NCBI GenBank assembly: GCA_029747015.1
Contig: JAKOGI010002803.1
Coordinates: 1-64,000, forward strand
Reading direction: 5' to 3'
Length of the DNA stretch: 64,000 bases
From: Carnegiea gigantea
Lineage: Eukaryota > Streptophyta > Magnoliopsida > Caryophyllales > Cactaceae
A program made the position numbers and the translations under genes. Under the pieces are notes generated by a model, which saw only the letters and a program-made list of their open reading frames with translations, ran no database searches and was not told where the DNA came from. Shown one piece after another: positions 1 through 10,389 of this stretch; position 1 is the stretch's first letter; each line of letters opens with the position of its first letter.

Positions 1-267
1 TTATCAAGTGATCAAATTACCTCCAAACACATTGCAAAACACCAAAACCCAAAAATACAAAACAAACACACAAACTGGCAAACCGTGCAAATCCTGAAAC
101 TCACCAACTAGAAAGTTGGCACGGTGTACCCGTGCGCCTAGGCACGACCATGCCATCTCCATTTTTCAGCTTTTGCCAAGCAGCACTCAAGCATGGTTCC
201 CCAGTGCCCTACTGCACGCCCGTGCCACCTTCCCCAACAGCATTTTCTTCCCCCAAAGCATTTCAAC

Positions 268-1236
268 ATGTCTACTAAGTCTACAAGAAGCGATCAAGCA
301 AGAGTAGAGGAGTTGGAAGCCCAGGTTACATATCTCCGAATACAACTTGGCCAACTCTTAGAGGAGAAAAGAAGGTGGGTTCATAGCCCCACACCCTCTC
401 ACCCATATGAACCAGTGGTCGAATCTGAAGAGGAAGTCCTTCACTCCTGTGCCAATTCAAGTGTTGAGAAAGCCCCAAGGAGACGAAAGCAAGGAGGCAA
501 TATTGGTGGTGTCCGAATTGACATCCCCGAATTTGAAGGTCAACTTGACCCGTATTTGTTCCTCGATTGGTTGCATACCATTGAGCGAATCTTTGAGTAC
601 GAGGACATCCCGGAGGACAAGAAGGTAAAACTTGTAGCCTTTAAACTCAGAAAATATGCTTCAATTTGGTGGGCTAATCTTGGAGCTAAAAGAGCAAGGA
701 ATGGAAACGGAAAAATCAGAACTTGGGCCAAAATGAAAGAAAAGCTTAAGGCCAAGTTTCTTCCTTCTCACTATGTGCAAGACAATTATCTTAAGCTTCA
801 TTGACTCAAGTAAGGATCCAAGAGTGTGGAAGAATACACTCGGGAGTTTCAACAACTCCTACTCAAATGTAATTTGAGAGAAGACGACTCACAAACCTTG
901 GTAAGATACTTGACCGGTCTTGATGAGTTCATTGCTCATGTAATTGAGTTGCAACCCTATTCATCCCTAGATGACTTGAGTTCTCTAGCCTATAAGGTAG
1001 AGCAACAAAAGAAATCTAAGGGAAAGAGCATCCTGTCCAAACCTCTTTCTCGTCCCCACTCCACACAAAGATCTCCCTACTACCGTCCTAGACCTCAAAA
1101 CCCTCCACAAGCCAAAAACACTACTCCAACCCCTCCTAAGCCCTCCACACAAGAGCCCAAATCCAAGGACAATGTTCGATGTTTTCGTTGCCAAGGAATG
1201 GGACACTATGCCTCAGAGTGTCCAAACAAGAGGATT
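268..1236 (+). pseudogene. gag: Ty3 gag (capsid/nucleocapsid), broken
   Basis: Gag forms the virus-like particle and packages the element RNA. The preferred start is ATG 268, where the protein begins MSTKSTRSDQ; a further in-frame ATG at 193 precedes it. The middle has a retrotransposon gag core with an FLDWLHTIERIFEYEDIP-like stretch and a WAKMKEKLKAKF motif. The nucleocapsid zinc knuckle is at 1180-1221, CFRCQGMGHYASEC, with an intact CCHC spacing. Two in-frame stops, TGA at 802-804 and TAA at 811-813, break the gene in the middle of gag; the reading frame is unchanged across them. A Glu-rich acidic linker follows the knuckle (about 1260-1350). Confidence 0.88.
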
Positions 1237-1379
1237 GTTTCCTTAGCAAAATATCAAGAAGCATGTGAAGAACATGCATATGAAGAAGAAGAAGGAGAAG
1301 AAGTTGAAGAAGGAAGCTTGGAAGAAGTTGAAGAAGGCTCCGATGAAGGAGAATTGCTAGTCATCCGCCGGGCATTGAG

Positions 1380-1780
1380 TGGATTTGCCACTCAAGAAGA
1401 CATGGAGCAAAGAGAAGCTATATTCCACACAAGGTGTACCGTGGGAAACAAGGAATGCTCCCTCATTATTGATGGTGGAAGTTGTGCCAATGTTGCTTCC
1501 AAGACTATGGTTGATAAGCTCAAACTGCAAGTCTCTCCTCGCCCCAATCCCTACACCATTCAATGGTTGAACCAAGGCAAGGGTTTGCAAATCACTCACC
1601 GATGTCTTATTTCTTTTTCAATTGGGAAAAATTATAAGGATGAGTTATGGTGTGACATTGTCCCTATGGATGCTTGTCATATTTTGTTGGGTAGACCGTG
1701 GCTATTTGATAGAAGTGTCATCCATGATGGCCGGATGAACACTTATTCTTTCCAAAAAGACCACAAAAAGATTACCCTTA
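1380..1780 (+). pseudogene. Ty3 aspartic protease domain
   Basis: Retropepsin that would process the polyprotein. It lies in the same frame as gag, with no intervening stop after 813. The active-site region reads LIIDGGSCANVAS with the catalytic Asp at 1471-1473, followed by the flap/beta region and an ILLGRPWLFDR motif near 1680-1710, which is the conserved C-terminal psi-loop of plant Ty3 proteases. This domain itself has no stop or frameshift, but it can no longer be made as part of the full polyprotein because of the upstream stops. Confidence 0.85.
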
Positions 1781-1959
1781 CTCCACTCAAAATTCCCTCC
1801 ACCACTAGACCCAAAGATAATCCTCACTTGGATGTCTTTCTCACTGTCCTCAAATCCGAGCACCATGAATTTGAGTCTTTCAAAGACTTGATTCTTCTAC
1901 AAGAGGAACCTAAGCCACCATCTCCCACACATCCACTACTCACCCCTCTCCTTCAAACC

Positions 1960-3285
1960 TACCATTATGTCTTTCCACAAGAGATTCCACATGGCCTTCC
2001 CCCTCCTAGATCCATCCAACACAAGATAGACCTCATTCCCGGTTCTGTTCTTCCCAACAAGCCGGCCTACCGGATGTCTCCTAGTGAAACTTAAGAAATC
2101 CAAAGACAAGTAGATGACCTCTTGTCCAAGGGTTTAATTCGGGAGAGTTTGAGTCCATGTGCCGTGCCCGCCCTCCTTGTTCCTAAAAAGGACGGTAGCA
2201 TGCGCATGTGTGTGGATAGCCGGGCTATTAACAAAATCACTATCAAGTATCGGTATCCTATTCCAAGATTGGAAGATCTACTTGATGAACTCCATGGAGC
2301 CGCTATCTTTTCCAAGATTGATTTACGAAGTGGCTACTATTAAATCCGGATCTTTGAAGGTGATGAATGGAAAACTGCCTTTAAGACTAAAGGAGGTTTG
2401 TATGAGTGGCTCGTGATGCCATTTGGGCTTACTAATGCCCCTAGCACTTTCATGAGGCTTATGAACCAAGTTCTAAAGCCCCTCATTGGCATTTGTGTTG
2501 TTGTCTACTTTGATGATATTTTGGTCTATAGTAAGACCGAAGAAGAGCATACCCAACACTTGCAACAAGTTTTGGAGATCCTTTCTCAAGAGCAACTCTA
2601 TGGCAATATGGAGAAATGTTATTTCTTCACCCCTCAAGTGGTATTCTTGGGTTTCATTGTGTCCGCCCAAGGTCTTCAAGTTGATGATAGCAAGATCAAG
2701 GCTATCCAAGAATGGCCTACTCCCACATCTGTCACTCAAGTAAGGAGTTTCCATGGCCTAGCATCATTTTACCGGAGATTCATCCGAAATTTCAGTACCA
2801 TTGTGGCTCCTATGACCGAGGTAATTAAAGGCAAAGAATTTTCTTGGAACGAGCAAGCACAACAAGCCTTTGAAGAGATCAAGAAGAAACTCACTAGTGC
2901 TCCCGTCTTAGCCTTGCCCGATTTTGCCAAAGTTTTTGAAGTTGAATGTGATGCATCCGGGGTAGGAATTGGAGCCGTCCTATCTCAAGAGAAGAGACCC
3001 ATTGCCTTCTTTAGTGAAAAGCTCAATGATGCCAAAAAGAAGTACTCCACCTACGACAAGGAGTTTTATGCTATCATTAGAGCATTGGAGCATTGGCGTC
3101 ATTATCTTGTTGAAGGAGAATTCATTCTCCATTCTGATCATGAGGCTCTCAAGTACATTCAAGGACAACACAAACTCAGCCCTAGACATGCTAAATGGGT
3201 AGAGTATCTTCAGTTCTTCTATTTCACCGTCTAACATAAGGCGGGGACTCTCAACAAAGGAGCCGATGCACTCTCTCGTAGGTAC
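1960..3285 (+). pseudogene. pol: Ty3 reverse transcriptase and RNase H
   Basis: Reverse transcriptase would copy element RNA to DNA and RNase H would degrade the template. Motifs in order are [20 protein letters not shown], the [17 protein letters not shown] block, [20 protein letters not shown] and the catalytic YFDD at 2506-2517. RNase H follows with [33 protein letters not shown] and LHSDHEAL, and the connection ends at the DALSRR motif near 3265-3285. In-frame TAA codons at 2092, 2341 and 3232 break the domain; the frame is retained on both sides of each. The 2341 TAA follows a YY pair where plant Ty3 elements usually have Gln, so a CAA to TAA change is likely there. Confidence 0.9.
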
Positions 3286-4775
3286 TTGTTACTCTCCACT
3301 TTGAGTACTAAAGTACTTGGTTTTGAGATTGTGAAGGACTTGTACTCCAAAGATGATGATTTCAAGGATATTTTTGAGAAGTGTTCTAAGCACCCCCATG
3401 GGTTGTTTCACTTAGAAGATGGATTCCTATTTAAAGGCTCACGCCTTTGCATTCCTCAATGCGGATTTAGAGAGCTCCTTATCCAAGAGCTGCATGGAGG
3501 AGCCCGAGCCGGCCATTTCGGTGTAGAGAAGACAAGAGCAATGTTGAAGGAACACTACTATTGGCCAAAGCTATCAAGAGATGTAGAGCATTTCATCAAA
3601 AGATGTTCTACTTGTCAAATGGCTAAGAGCCATGCATTGCCCCAAGGCTTGTATTCCCCTCTTCCTATTCCTCAAGCCCCTTGGGAAGATATTAGTTTGG
3701 ACTTCATTACGGGTTTGCCTAGAACCCAAAGGAACAAGGATTCCATTATGGTAGTTGTGGACCGATTTTCCAAGATGGCGCATTTCATCCCTTGCCACAC
3801 TACTAATGATGCTACTCAAGTGGCTAACTGGTACTTCAAGGAAATTGTGAGACTACATGGCATTCCTAAGAGTATGGTATCCGATCGTGACCCTAAGTTC
3901 CTTAGTCACTTTTGGCTCACTTTGTGGCGTAAATTGGGTACTCAACTCAAGTTTAGCACAACATGTCATCCCCAAACCGATGGACAAACTGAAGTCACTA
4001 ATAGGACTTTGGGTACTTTACTACGAGTCCTTGTGAAGAAACATTTGAAGAATTGGGATGAGTTGTTGCCCCATGCCGAGTTTGCATTCAATCGAGTGCT
4101 TAGCAAGTCCACCCAACTCTCTCCTTTTCAAGTTGTCTATGGCTATAATCCCAGGAGTCCGTTGGATCTTATTCCCATTCCCACTCCTACAAAACTTAGT
4201 TGGAAAGCCGCGAAACGAGCCAAGGAAATTCAAGAACTTCATGCTCGCGCTCGTGACAACATAGCCAAGGCTAATGAAAGAGCCATGCAAAGCGCCAACA
4301 AGCACCGGAAAGACGTATATTTTCAGCCTGGAGACTTGGTTTGGATTCACCTGCGAAAAGAACGTTTTCCTGCTAAGAGAAAATCTAAGTTGATGCCTCG
4401 ATCCGATGGGCCCTTTGAGATCCTTGAGAAGGTTGGGCGTAATGCTTACAAGGTTGATCTTCCTAGAGATTATGGAGTTTCAGCTACATTCAATGTCTCC
4501 GACCTTAGCCCTATTTTGATGATGAGCCCCTTCCTAGTTTGAGGGCAAACTTTCACTCACCCGGGGGGAATGATCGAGACCATCAAGCCCAGCCCAAGGA
4601 AGACCCAATCAAGCTTCAAGAAGTCAAAGACGTGGCAAAACTCTATAGAAAAGTTTTATTCCTTCCGAAAGAATTAGTGCCCGATTCGTCCCTGCGGAAG
4701 GTAATTGTTGTGACAACTTTTGGACAAGCTCGAGTAGACCCACAATTTGAGGGCTTATATGCTTTGGAATCTTAA
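3286..4775 (+). pseudogene. Ty3 integrase and C-terminal extension
   Basis: Integrase would insert the cDNA. The HHCC zinc domain is visible around 3490-3640 (ELHGGARAGHFG to CSTCQMAK). The DDE core follows: SLDFITGLPR, then MVSDRDPKF, then HPQTDGQTEVTNR. The C-terminal GPFEILEKVGRNAYKVDL module (near 4405-4465) is typical of plant Ty3 integrases. The frame closes at 4540-4542. A one-base loss around 4510-4512 shifts the frame; the original continuation is visible in frame 3 from 4512 (SPYFDDEPLPSLRANF) and runs past the polypurine tract into the LTR to 4775. Such an overlap with the LTR is known in CRM elements. That affiliation is inference. Confidence 0.85.
4561..4570 (+). other. Polypurine tract of the Ty3 element
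   Basis: A purine run, ccggggggaa, directly precedes the TGATCGAGACC LTR start. This is the plus-strand priming site, and its position fixes the 5' boundary of the 3' LTR. Confidence 0.75.
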
Positions 4776-5646
4776 GATTTCAGCTTTAAAATAAGCCCAA
4801 GTTTGTTTAATTTGGACGTCATTTGATTGGGCAAAATATCACTCAAAGATACATTATTTTGATCCAGTCCAGTCTGCGATAGGTGTATTGTTTGGGCCAT
4901 AACTTTTACACCGCTTATCCAAATTGAGAAAATGAGTCCATTCTGGAAAATAGACTTCCAGGGCTTTCTATCAAGCCCAAGAACGTGTGATTTGGCCAAG
5001 TATTCTGGAAGATATACTCTGTTGAAGTTGAAGCAGCTGCAAGGATTAATTCTGGAAATATGAAGAGTCTTCGGTTACATGTGATTGTGTGGCTGATATT
5101 GTGCACGTTTTAGATGCTTCTAGATGGGAATAATCAGCTGTAGAAATCCTAGCATATTCCTTGTAACCTCCCCCACCCCTTTTATGATGAGTCTTTTCAT
5201 TTTACTTAGACTTTTCATTAGCTAGTTTTAATTGTTCGGAGTTATTGAGCCTTTTGGTTGTCTTTTGCTGAGCTTATAAAAGGGGAGGGGCGTGTGATGC
5301 TTGTCATTCAGCTTGTACTCCAATTCCAAAAACAATACAAGTACTTTGAGTGTGTTTCTCAAAAGTGCATCTAAAATTTCTAGTTCTATATCTTGAATTG
5401 TGGCAAATTCAAGTGGTGTTCTAGGTTCTCTATCTTCTCCATTGGAGTGATTCCTCGATTAAGACAAGAGAATTAGCCCAAAATTAAGCCATTGAGTGGC
5501 TCCGTGAAGGATTATCTCAATTGCAAGATCTTATTCTATCCTTTTTTTTTGTGTGTTGAAGATCTTCTTCCATTCCATCCATCTTTCATTTCTCTTTTCA
5601 CTTTCGTTTGTTTTTGAGTTTGAGTTTGATTTGGTGATTTGGATCA
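4571..5646 (+). repeat. 3' LTR of the Ty3/gypsy element
   Basis: The LTR starts with TG right after the polypurine tract. A TATA box, TATAAAA, is at 5275-5281 followed by a GC-rich start region, which marks the U3/R boundary. The end is placed at a CA near 5646 and is uncertain, because the partner LTR is outside the window and no alignment of the two is possible. Confidence 0.65.
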
Positions 5647-6080
5647 CTTACCACCCACACATACATCAATGAGGGTGTCGGTAGTTGGCAACAAAGACTC
5701 TGGTCGGCTAAGGACCATGGATTATGGCGGGAAGTGGGAAGGGTCACTACTAGAGGGTCATCCTCTTTTATGAGTCTCAACTGCAGCTCATATTTTGATA
5801 ATGAAAAATCACTATTTGCATATGTATCAATAAGCATTTATCCCTTTTAAGGGTAAACATGTTTTATTTCATTTTTTTATTATAAGAAGGCAAAATCTTC
5901 ATCACACAAACACATACCCTCAACTAGGGTAACTATGCAACCCATAAAGCACTAGTTCTCTTTTGAGCCACCTTCTAAGAAGGGAACACAAGAGAGGACA
6001 CTAGTCTTAATTGTCTGTACAAAACTTTTGCCACTCATACTTGGTCTTATAATGGCCCCTCAAAAACTCAAGTATTTCTT
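5647..6080. other. No gene seen; possible LINE 3' region
   Basis: AT-rich DNA between the Ty3 LTR and the LINE coding remnant. T-rich runs near 5866-5885 could be the poly(A) end of the minus-strand LINE, but this is not established. No conserved coding motif was recognised. Confidence 0.4.
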
Positions 6081-6399
6081 TCACATCTTTGGCAGACTCT
6101 CTTACTACTTCTGAAGGGAAGCCTATCCCATTAAATCATCCACAAAATCACCTTGTGCTTGAAGGTAATGCATCTGTGCCAAGCACACTTATCCCACTCT
6201 ACCTTGTCCTTCTCATGAGATAAATATTTGCATCCTAGGGCATGCTTGCAATCCATTGTTGGCATCAGCAGTAGCTATCTCTTATTGTCTCTGCCTCTGC
6301 ATGTCTACTTGAGGTTATGAGTATAGACCCAAACAACCTAAAGGTTTTCCTTTTCTTGGGCTTACAATTCTACTTGAGGTTATGAGTATAGACTCAACT

Positions 6400-7860
6400 G
6401 AGTGTAAGCATGTTTAGCAATCAAAGCGATACTCCAGGCCTTAAAACTTTTAATACCTAGCCCCTTATATTTCTTTTCAGTGCAAACTGCTTCCCACGGC
6501 ACTGGGGGTATCTTATACTAAATTCAAAAGAGCTCAACAAGTAATTGATGTGCACAGTTTCAATTTTCCTCATTACAGCTCAGGGAAGGACAAAAATGTT
6601 AGACCAGAATGTGATAATCCCCATAAGCACTAAATTAATCAACGTAATCCTTGCAGCATAAGAGAGATGTCTGCTGCTCCATACTTTTATCCTTGCAGTG
6701 ATCTTATCCACAAGTATTTGATAGTCTATAAGAACTAACCTCGAGGCTGAGATGGGTCCCTCAGCAAACCCAACTATACTGATCAATCTAGCTTTTAGAG
6801 GGTTTTGAACCAGCAATAGCAACTTGAGACTTTATCTCATTTATATTAAGTCTTGAAATGTTTGCAAATCTTAACAACAGCTCCTTCATACATTAACTGA
6901 CCCATCTTCAGCTTTACAGAAGACCAAGAGATCATCAGCACAAATGGCTAAGCTTGATATCCTTACACTTGGGAGATAGAAGAAAGCTCTATTCTCAACA
7001 ACTAATTTAAGCATTCTGGTAAAGCCCTCCATAGCGAAGACAAATGGAAGAAGGGACTCTAGCCTTAAGCCCTGTCCCTCTACAGTATCCATGGACACCC
7101 CTATTAACCAAGATAGAATATGTGGGGAAGAAAATGCCCTCATGACTCAGTTAGTGAATCCATCAATGAAATTAAGCCTTTGAGGATATCTCTAATGTAA
7201 CCCCAATAGATCGAGTCATAACTTCTCCAATATCAACCTTCATCATACATCTAGGACTAACATTTCTTCTCTTATATTCTTTGACTAGTTCGCGGTAGAC
7301 CATAACATTGTGCATAAGTTCTGTTCCCCTGATGAAGGCATATTGAGTTATACTATCAATCTCAGGAAGGGCTTTTTTAATTCTCTCGCACAGAACCATA
7401 GAGATGTAGTTATATAGGACATTACAACATGAGATAGGCCTAAAATGTCTAACATTTTTAAGACAATTACTCTTTGAAAGAACTACCAAATTGGTTGTAT
7501 TAATCTATGCAGTAACACGAATAGTTATGAAGAACTCTTGAACAGCATTAATAATATATCAATTCCCTAACAATCTCCTAATTCAACTAAGAAAAGCCAC
7601 TTGTGAAGCCATCTAGACCGGGAGATTTGTTATTTGCAATACTAAACATTGCATTCTTACTCTCAATATCAGAGATATCTCTAGAAATCTCAAAATGCTG
7701 CTCGATGTCACCTTATTCGCACATACAAAAATCTGCTCATCCATCTTGAGGAAATATTCATAACATTGAACCATACACTGAGCCACTTCATGCTCGCCTG
7801 CAATCCTACTGTTGTTATCGTCCTTCATAACATAGAAGGCATTATGTGATTTTCGTTTCT
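6400..7860 (-). pseudogene. L1-type reverse transcriptase, fragmented
   Basis: LINE reverse transcriptase, which performs target-primed reverse transcription. Open pieces are 7613-7860, 7172-7489, 6886-7143 and 6580-6822, in different frames, with frameshifts and stops between them. The catalytic A-D-D triplet is preserved in ICADDLLVF near 6925-6965. The fingers block FRPISCCNVLYNYIS, a KVDIGEV stretch and the thumb block ISASRLVLIDYQILVDKITARIKVWS are recognisable. The sequence upstream of 7860 continues beyond the inserted MITE at 8272-8335. It cannot make a working protein. Confidence 0.85.
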
Positions 7861-7863
7861 TAA

Positions 7864-8268
7864 GGCTTCGTTTGATCCTTCGAAAATTTAATAGAAAAAA
7901 TAGTTGAAGGAAAAAAAAGTGAAGAAACAAAGGGTGGGAAAAAAGTGAGTTTGTTTCTCTTGTTTAGATTGAGAAAAAGTACAAGAATTTGGATGAGCAA
8001 TTTAAATGTTTATGAACTACTTAAATTGCATTGATATCATCTAAATAGTGCGAGGTTGGAGAAGGTTGAGAATTCATTTGGCAACTTTTCCTAAACTTGC
8101 CACACAATTTTATGAGGAAAATTTTATCACTCTTTTCTAACAAATTTTTCATCTAAATTTCCTCCATATTTTTTTCTTTGTGATTTTCTCTAAACTATAC
8201 ACAAGAAAAATAGTTACTTTCTTAATTTTTTTTCTTTTTATCAAATTTTTCAAGATCCAAATGAAGCC
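7864..8268. mobile_element. PIF/Harbinger-like (Tourist-type) MITE, copy 1
   Basis: A 405-bp element with terminal inverted repeats of about 27 bp: the left end GGCTTCGTTTGATCC matches the reverse complement of the right end at about 8242-8268. It is flanked by TAA at 7861-7863 and 8269-8271, the 3-bp TWA duplication known for PIF/Harbinger. It sits inside the LINE reverse transcriptase: LINE coding is readable on both sides. No transposase ORF. Confidence 0.85.
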
Positions 8269-8344
8269 TAAAGGACGGAAAGAAGATATGTTAACACTGG
8301 TCACCAAGCCCTATCCACTCTAGCTTGTTGACACTTTTTTTCTT

Positions 8345-8709
8345 TCATGACTTTACAAGAATTTGAACGAAAAAAGTAGGGAGAAAATGAGTTTTTTCTT
8401 TATTTGGATTGAGAAAAAAAATACAAGAATTTAGATGAGAAATTTAAATGCTCATGAACTATTTAAATCATGTCGATATCATCTATGTAGTGTGAGATTG
8501 GAGAACGTTAGGAATTCTCTTGAGAACTTTTTCCAAACTTTCCTCACAATTTTATGAGGAAAATTTTATCACTTGTTTCTAACAATTTTTTCACCTAATT
8601 CCTCTATTTTTTTCTTTGCGATTTTCTCTAAATCAAACATAGGAAAAAAGTTAGTTTTTCAATTTTTTTTCCTTCCATCAAATTTTCCAAAGTCTAAAAA
8701 AACGGAACC
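8345..8709. mobile_element. Second copy of the same MITE, left end lost
   Basis: The interior matches copy 1 in order and orientation, with many substitutions; for example both contain the ATTTTATGAGGAAAATTTTATCAC stretch in slightly different contexts (8127-8150 and 8549-8572). The right end GGAACC is followed by TTA at 8710-8712. The left terminal repeat is not recognisable, so this copy is truncated or rearranged at the LINE junction near 8335-8345. Confidence 0.75.
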
Positions 8710-8712
8710 TTA

Positions 8713-9696
8713 ATACATGGTATAATATCATTAGTTAAAATTATTATATGTACATGTATCGATTAACATTTGTTCCATGTCATGCATCACGATATTTAAA
8801 CAACTCTTACATTTATTTATAGTGATGAGCAATCACTTTATATAGTTGTGAAGATTTAGCACATATATGCACAAATAAACATTTAATCCTTGTCGTGCGA
8901 AGAACTTTTTGTATTAACAAATGAGCACAATCCATCACAAACAATGATCAAGTAAAATCAATTAATTCATACCGCACCGTACAAGTTGCTCATACTAGTA
9001 AAATAAGGCAAATAAGCTATTTTTATGTAAAAGAGATAAGAAGTTTGTTACTATTTTTTATGTACCAGATAAATATGCTGACGTAAAGAATAGCTTGGCT
9101 AACTTAAATGGGTAAGTCAAAGAATATGCAAAAGTTTTACCAATCTGTCAATGCCCCATATGTCTTTTGATGGATTTTTTTACCCAGATTAGTACCTCTC
9201 GATCCTCAGTAGTTGGGGTTTTTCATTTGTGAAAGCTTCCATGAGAGCCATGACGCAGACAACTGATGTAGAGCCACATCTAACACTGTGGAAACCCTAA
9301 AGTACTGTCAAACTGAACTTTGAAGGTGGTTTTGCTGGTGTCTGGGGATCGGAATAGTGCTTAGTTGTGTGGAACACTGACGGCAATTCGAGACGGAACC
9401 CAAGGAAACGGCGTCAGTCTCCACTGTGTAGGTTTCACCAGCTCCATTGAATGCAATTGTCCTTCTTTATTGTAGATTCTCGTGAACGAGCAAGTTCATG
9501 CTAGTTTTAATTTGTTCGTTTTATGCTCAAAGACATTCTTGATTTTGTGAGGTCCTTTGAATTTTTTTCTCTTGGTCTTCTTATTAAAGGAGGGATAATA
9601 AAGTTGCACATAATGTGGCACATTGCAATCTCAAAACTCCTAAAATAGATTATGCACGGGATGCTGTCAATTCTGTATTTTTGTATAGACATTGAG
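8713..9696. other. AT-rich intergenic DNA, no gene seen
   Basis: No conserved motif, long ORF or repeat boundary was recognised on either strand. Confidence 0.5.
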
Positions 9697-9735
9697 AGCT
9701 CTCTGTCTCTTTCTCTCACTCTCTCTCTCTCTCTG
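9697..9735. repeat. (CT)n microsatellite
   Basis: Pyrimidine run of mostly CT units, interrupted by a few other bases. Confidence 0.8.
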
Positions 9736-9739
9736 CAAG

Positions 9740-10112
9740 TACAAGAGAAGCCAGAGCAGAATGGTCAAGTTTACCGCCTCGAGCCCCGCCCCAGCCCAGA
9801 CGCTGTAGCCTCCAGCAGCTTCAGGTAGCCTCCAGTGGCAGCACCAGCCGGCAGCTCACCAACAACTCGACACCCCCGCCCTTTCACTGCCGAAAGAGAG
9901 GACTACTGGTTGTGTATCCTGAGGTGAACTTCATTGTAGGTACGACCAGAGGCAAGTTCGAAGAGAGGTGGGGCATCGGCGACCCCGATTTTGGGTGGCC
10001 GGCGGCTCTTTTTGTGCATCCACGTTGTTGTTCTCTGTTTTTTTTTTTTTTGGGGGGGGGGGAGATCCACGCCCATCCACTGCGTGTCCATTACTGTATA
10101 AGTCTCACGGTC
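9740..10112. other. GC-rich patch with poly-T/poly-G junction
   Basis: This stretch is clearly richer in G and C than its surroundings, with many CAG/CCAGC units near 9800-9860. A homopolymer junction lies at about 10041-10071, a run of T followed directly by a run of G. No convincing protein was found; the short ORFs crossing it contain only low-complexity residues there. It ends at the copia LTR. Confidence 0.45.
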
Positions 10113-10375
10113 TGAAGAAACTACTTAAACATGTGATAGAAAAATATTGTCCAGCATAAGAAGGCATAAATCAGCTTTTATTACTTGCTTGCCTCTGTAG
10201 GTACAAACGCTTGATATTTATATAGTACACATGCCATGCTAGCCCTTCTATGCCCTAGCCATGTATTGCTTGGTGTCCAAGCAAGGAGAAGAGTCCTATT
10301 CTCAGACCAACATAGGAAACAATATCTAGGAAAAATATTAGAATAATAATTGCTAAATAATAGCTTTCCGTAACA
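10113..10375 (-). repeat. 3' LTR of copia 1
   Basis: 263 bp, bounded by TG at 10113 and CA at 10375 on the plus strand. It aligns along its length with 17166-17403; both contain AGCCCTTCTATGCCCTAGCC and GTATTGCTTGGTGTCCAAGC. Relative to the other LTR it carries an extra AATAATAAT-like segment near 10340. Confidence 0.92.
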
Positions 10376-10389
10376 CTCCCCCTCAAGTT
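10376..10389 (-). other. Polypurine tract of copia 1
   Basis: On the minus strand a run beginning TTGAGGGGGAG lies directly beside the LTR terminus TGTTACGG. Confidence 0.85.

Larger units (their letters stand above)
1..5646 (+). mobile_element. Ty3/gypsy retrotransposon, 5' end off-window
   Basis: The internal region and 3' LTR of a Ty3/gypsy element. Domain order is gag, zinc knuckle, protease, reverse transcriptase, RNase H, integrase, polypurine tract, LTR, which is the Ty3 order. All pieces lie in one forward frame from 268 to 4542, broken by in-frame stop codons, so it is a decayed copy of a single gag-pol polyprotein. The 5' LTR lies outside the window, so target duplications cannot be checked. 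The polyprotein ends without a recognisable classical chromodomain, but the frame appears to run on into the LTR, a trait known from the CRM lineage. Lineage assignment is tentative. Confidence 0.9.
6080..8335 (-). mobile_element. L1-type LINE remnant
   Basis: Non-LTR retrotransposon on the minus strand, 5' truncated. Reading from 8335 downward there is a WIGLGD motif (8275-8335), KKRKSHNAF (from 7860), NNKSPGLDGFTS (near 7590-7650), FRPISCCNVLY, ICADDLLVF, ARIKVWSSRHLSYAARITLINLVL, CTEKKYKGLGIKSFKAW (near 6410-6490) and a C-terminal zf-RVT-like WDKCAWHRC block (6130-6230). This order is diagnostic of plant L1-clade reverse transcriptase. No endonuclease domain was seen before 8335. Two MITE copies interrupt or abut it. 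Confidence 0.88.

Noticed and set aside
1..60. Search for the Ty3 primer binding site at the window start
   Set aside because: TTATCAAGTGATCAAATTAC does not clearly match a tRNA 3' end, and the LTR edge is outside the window.
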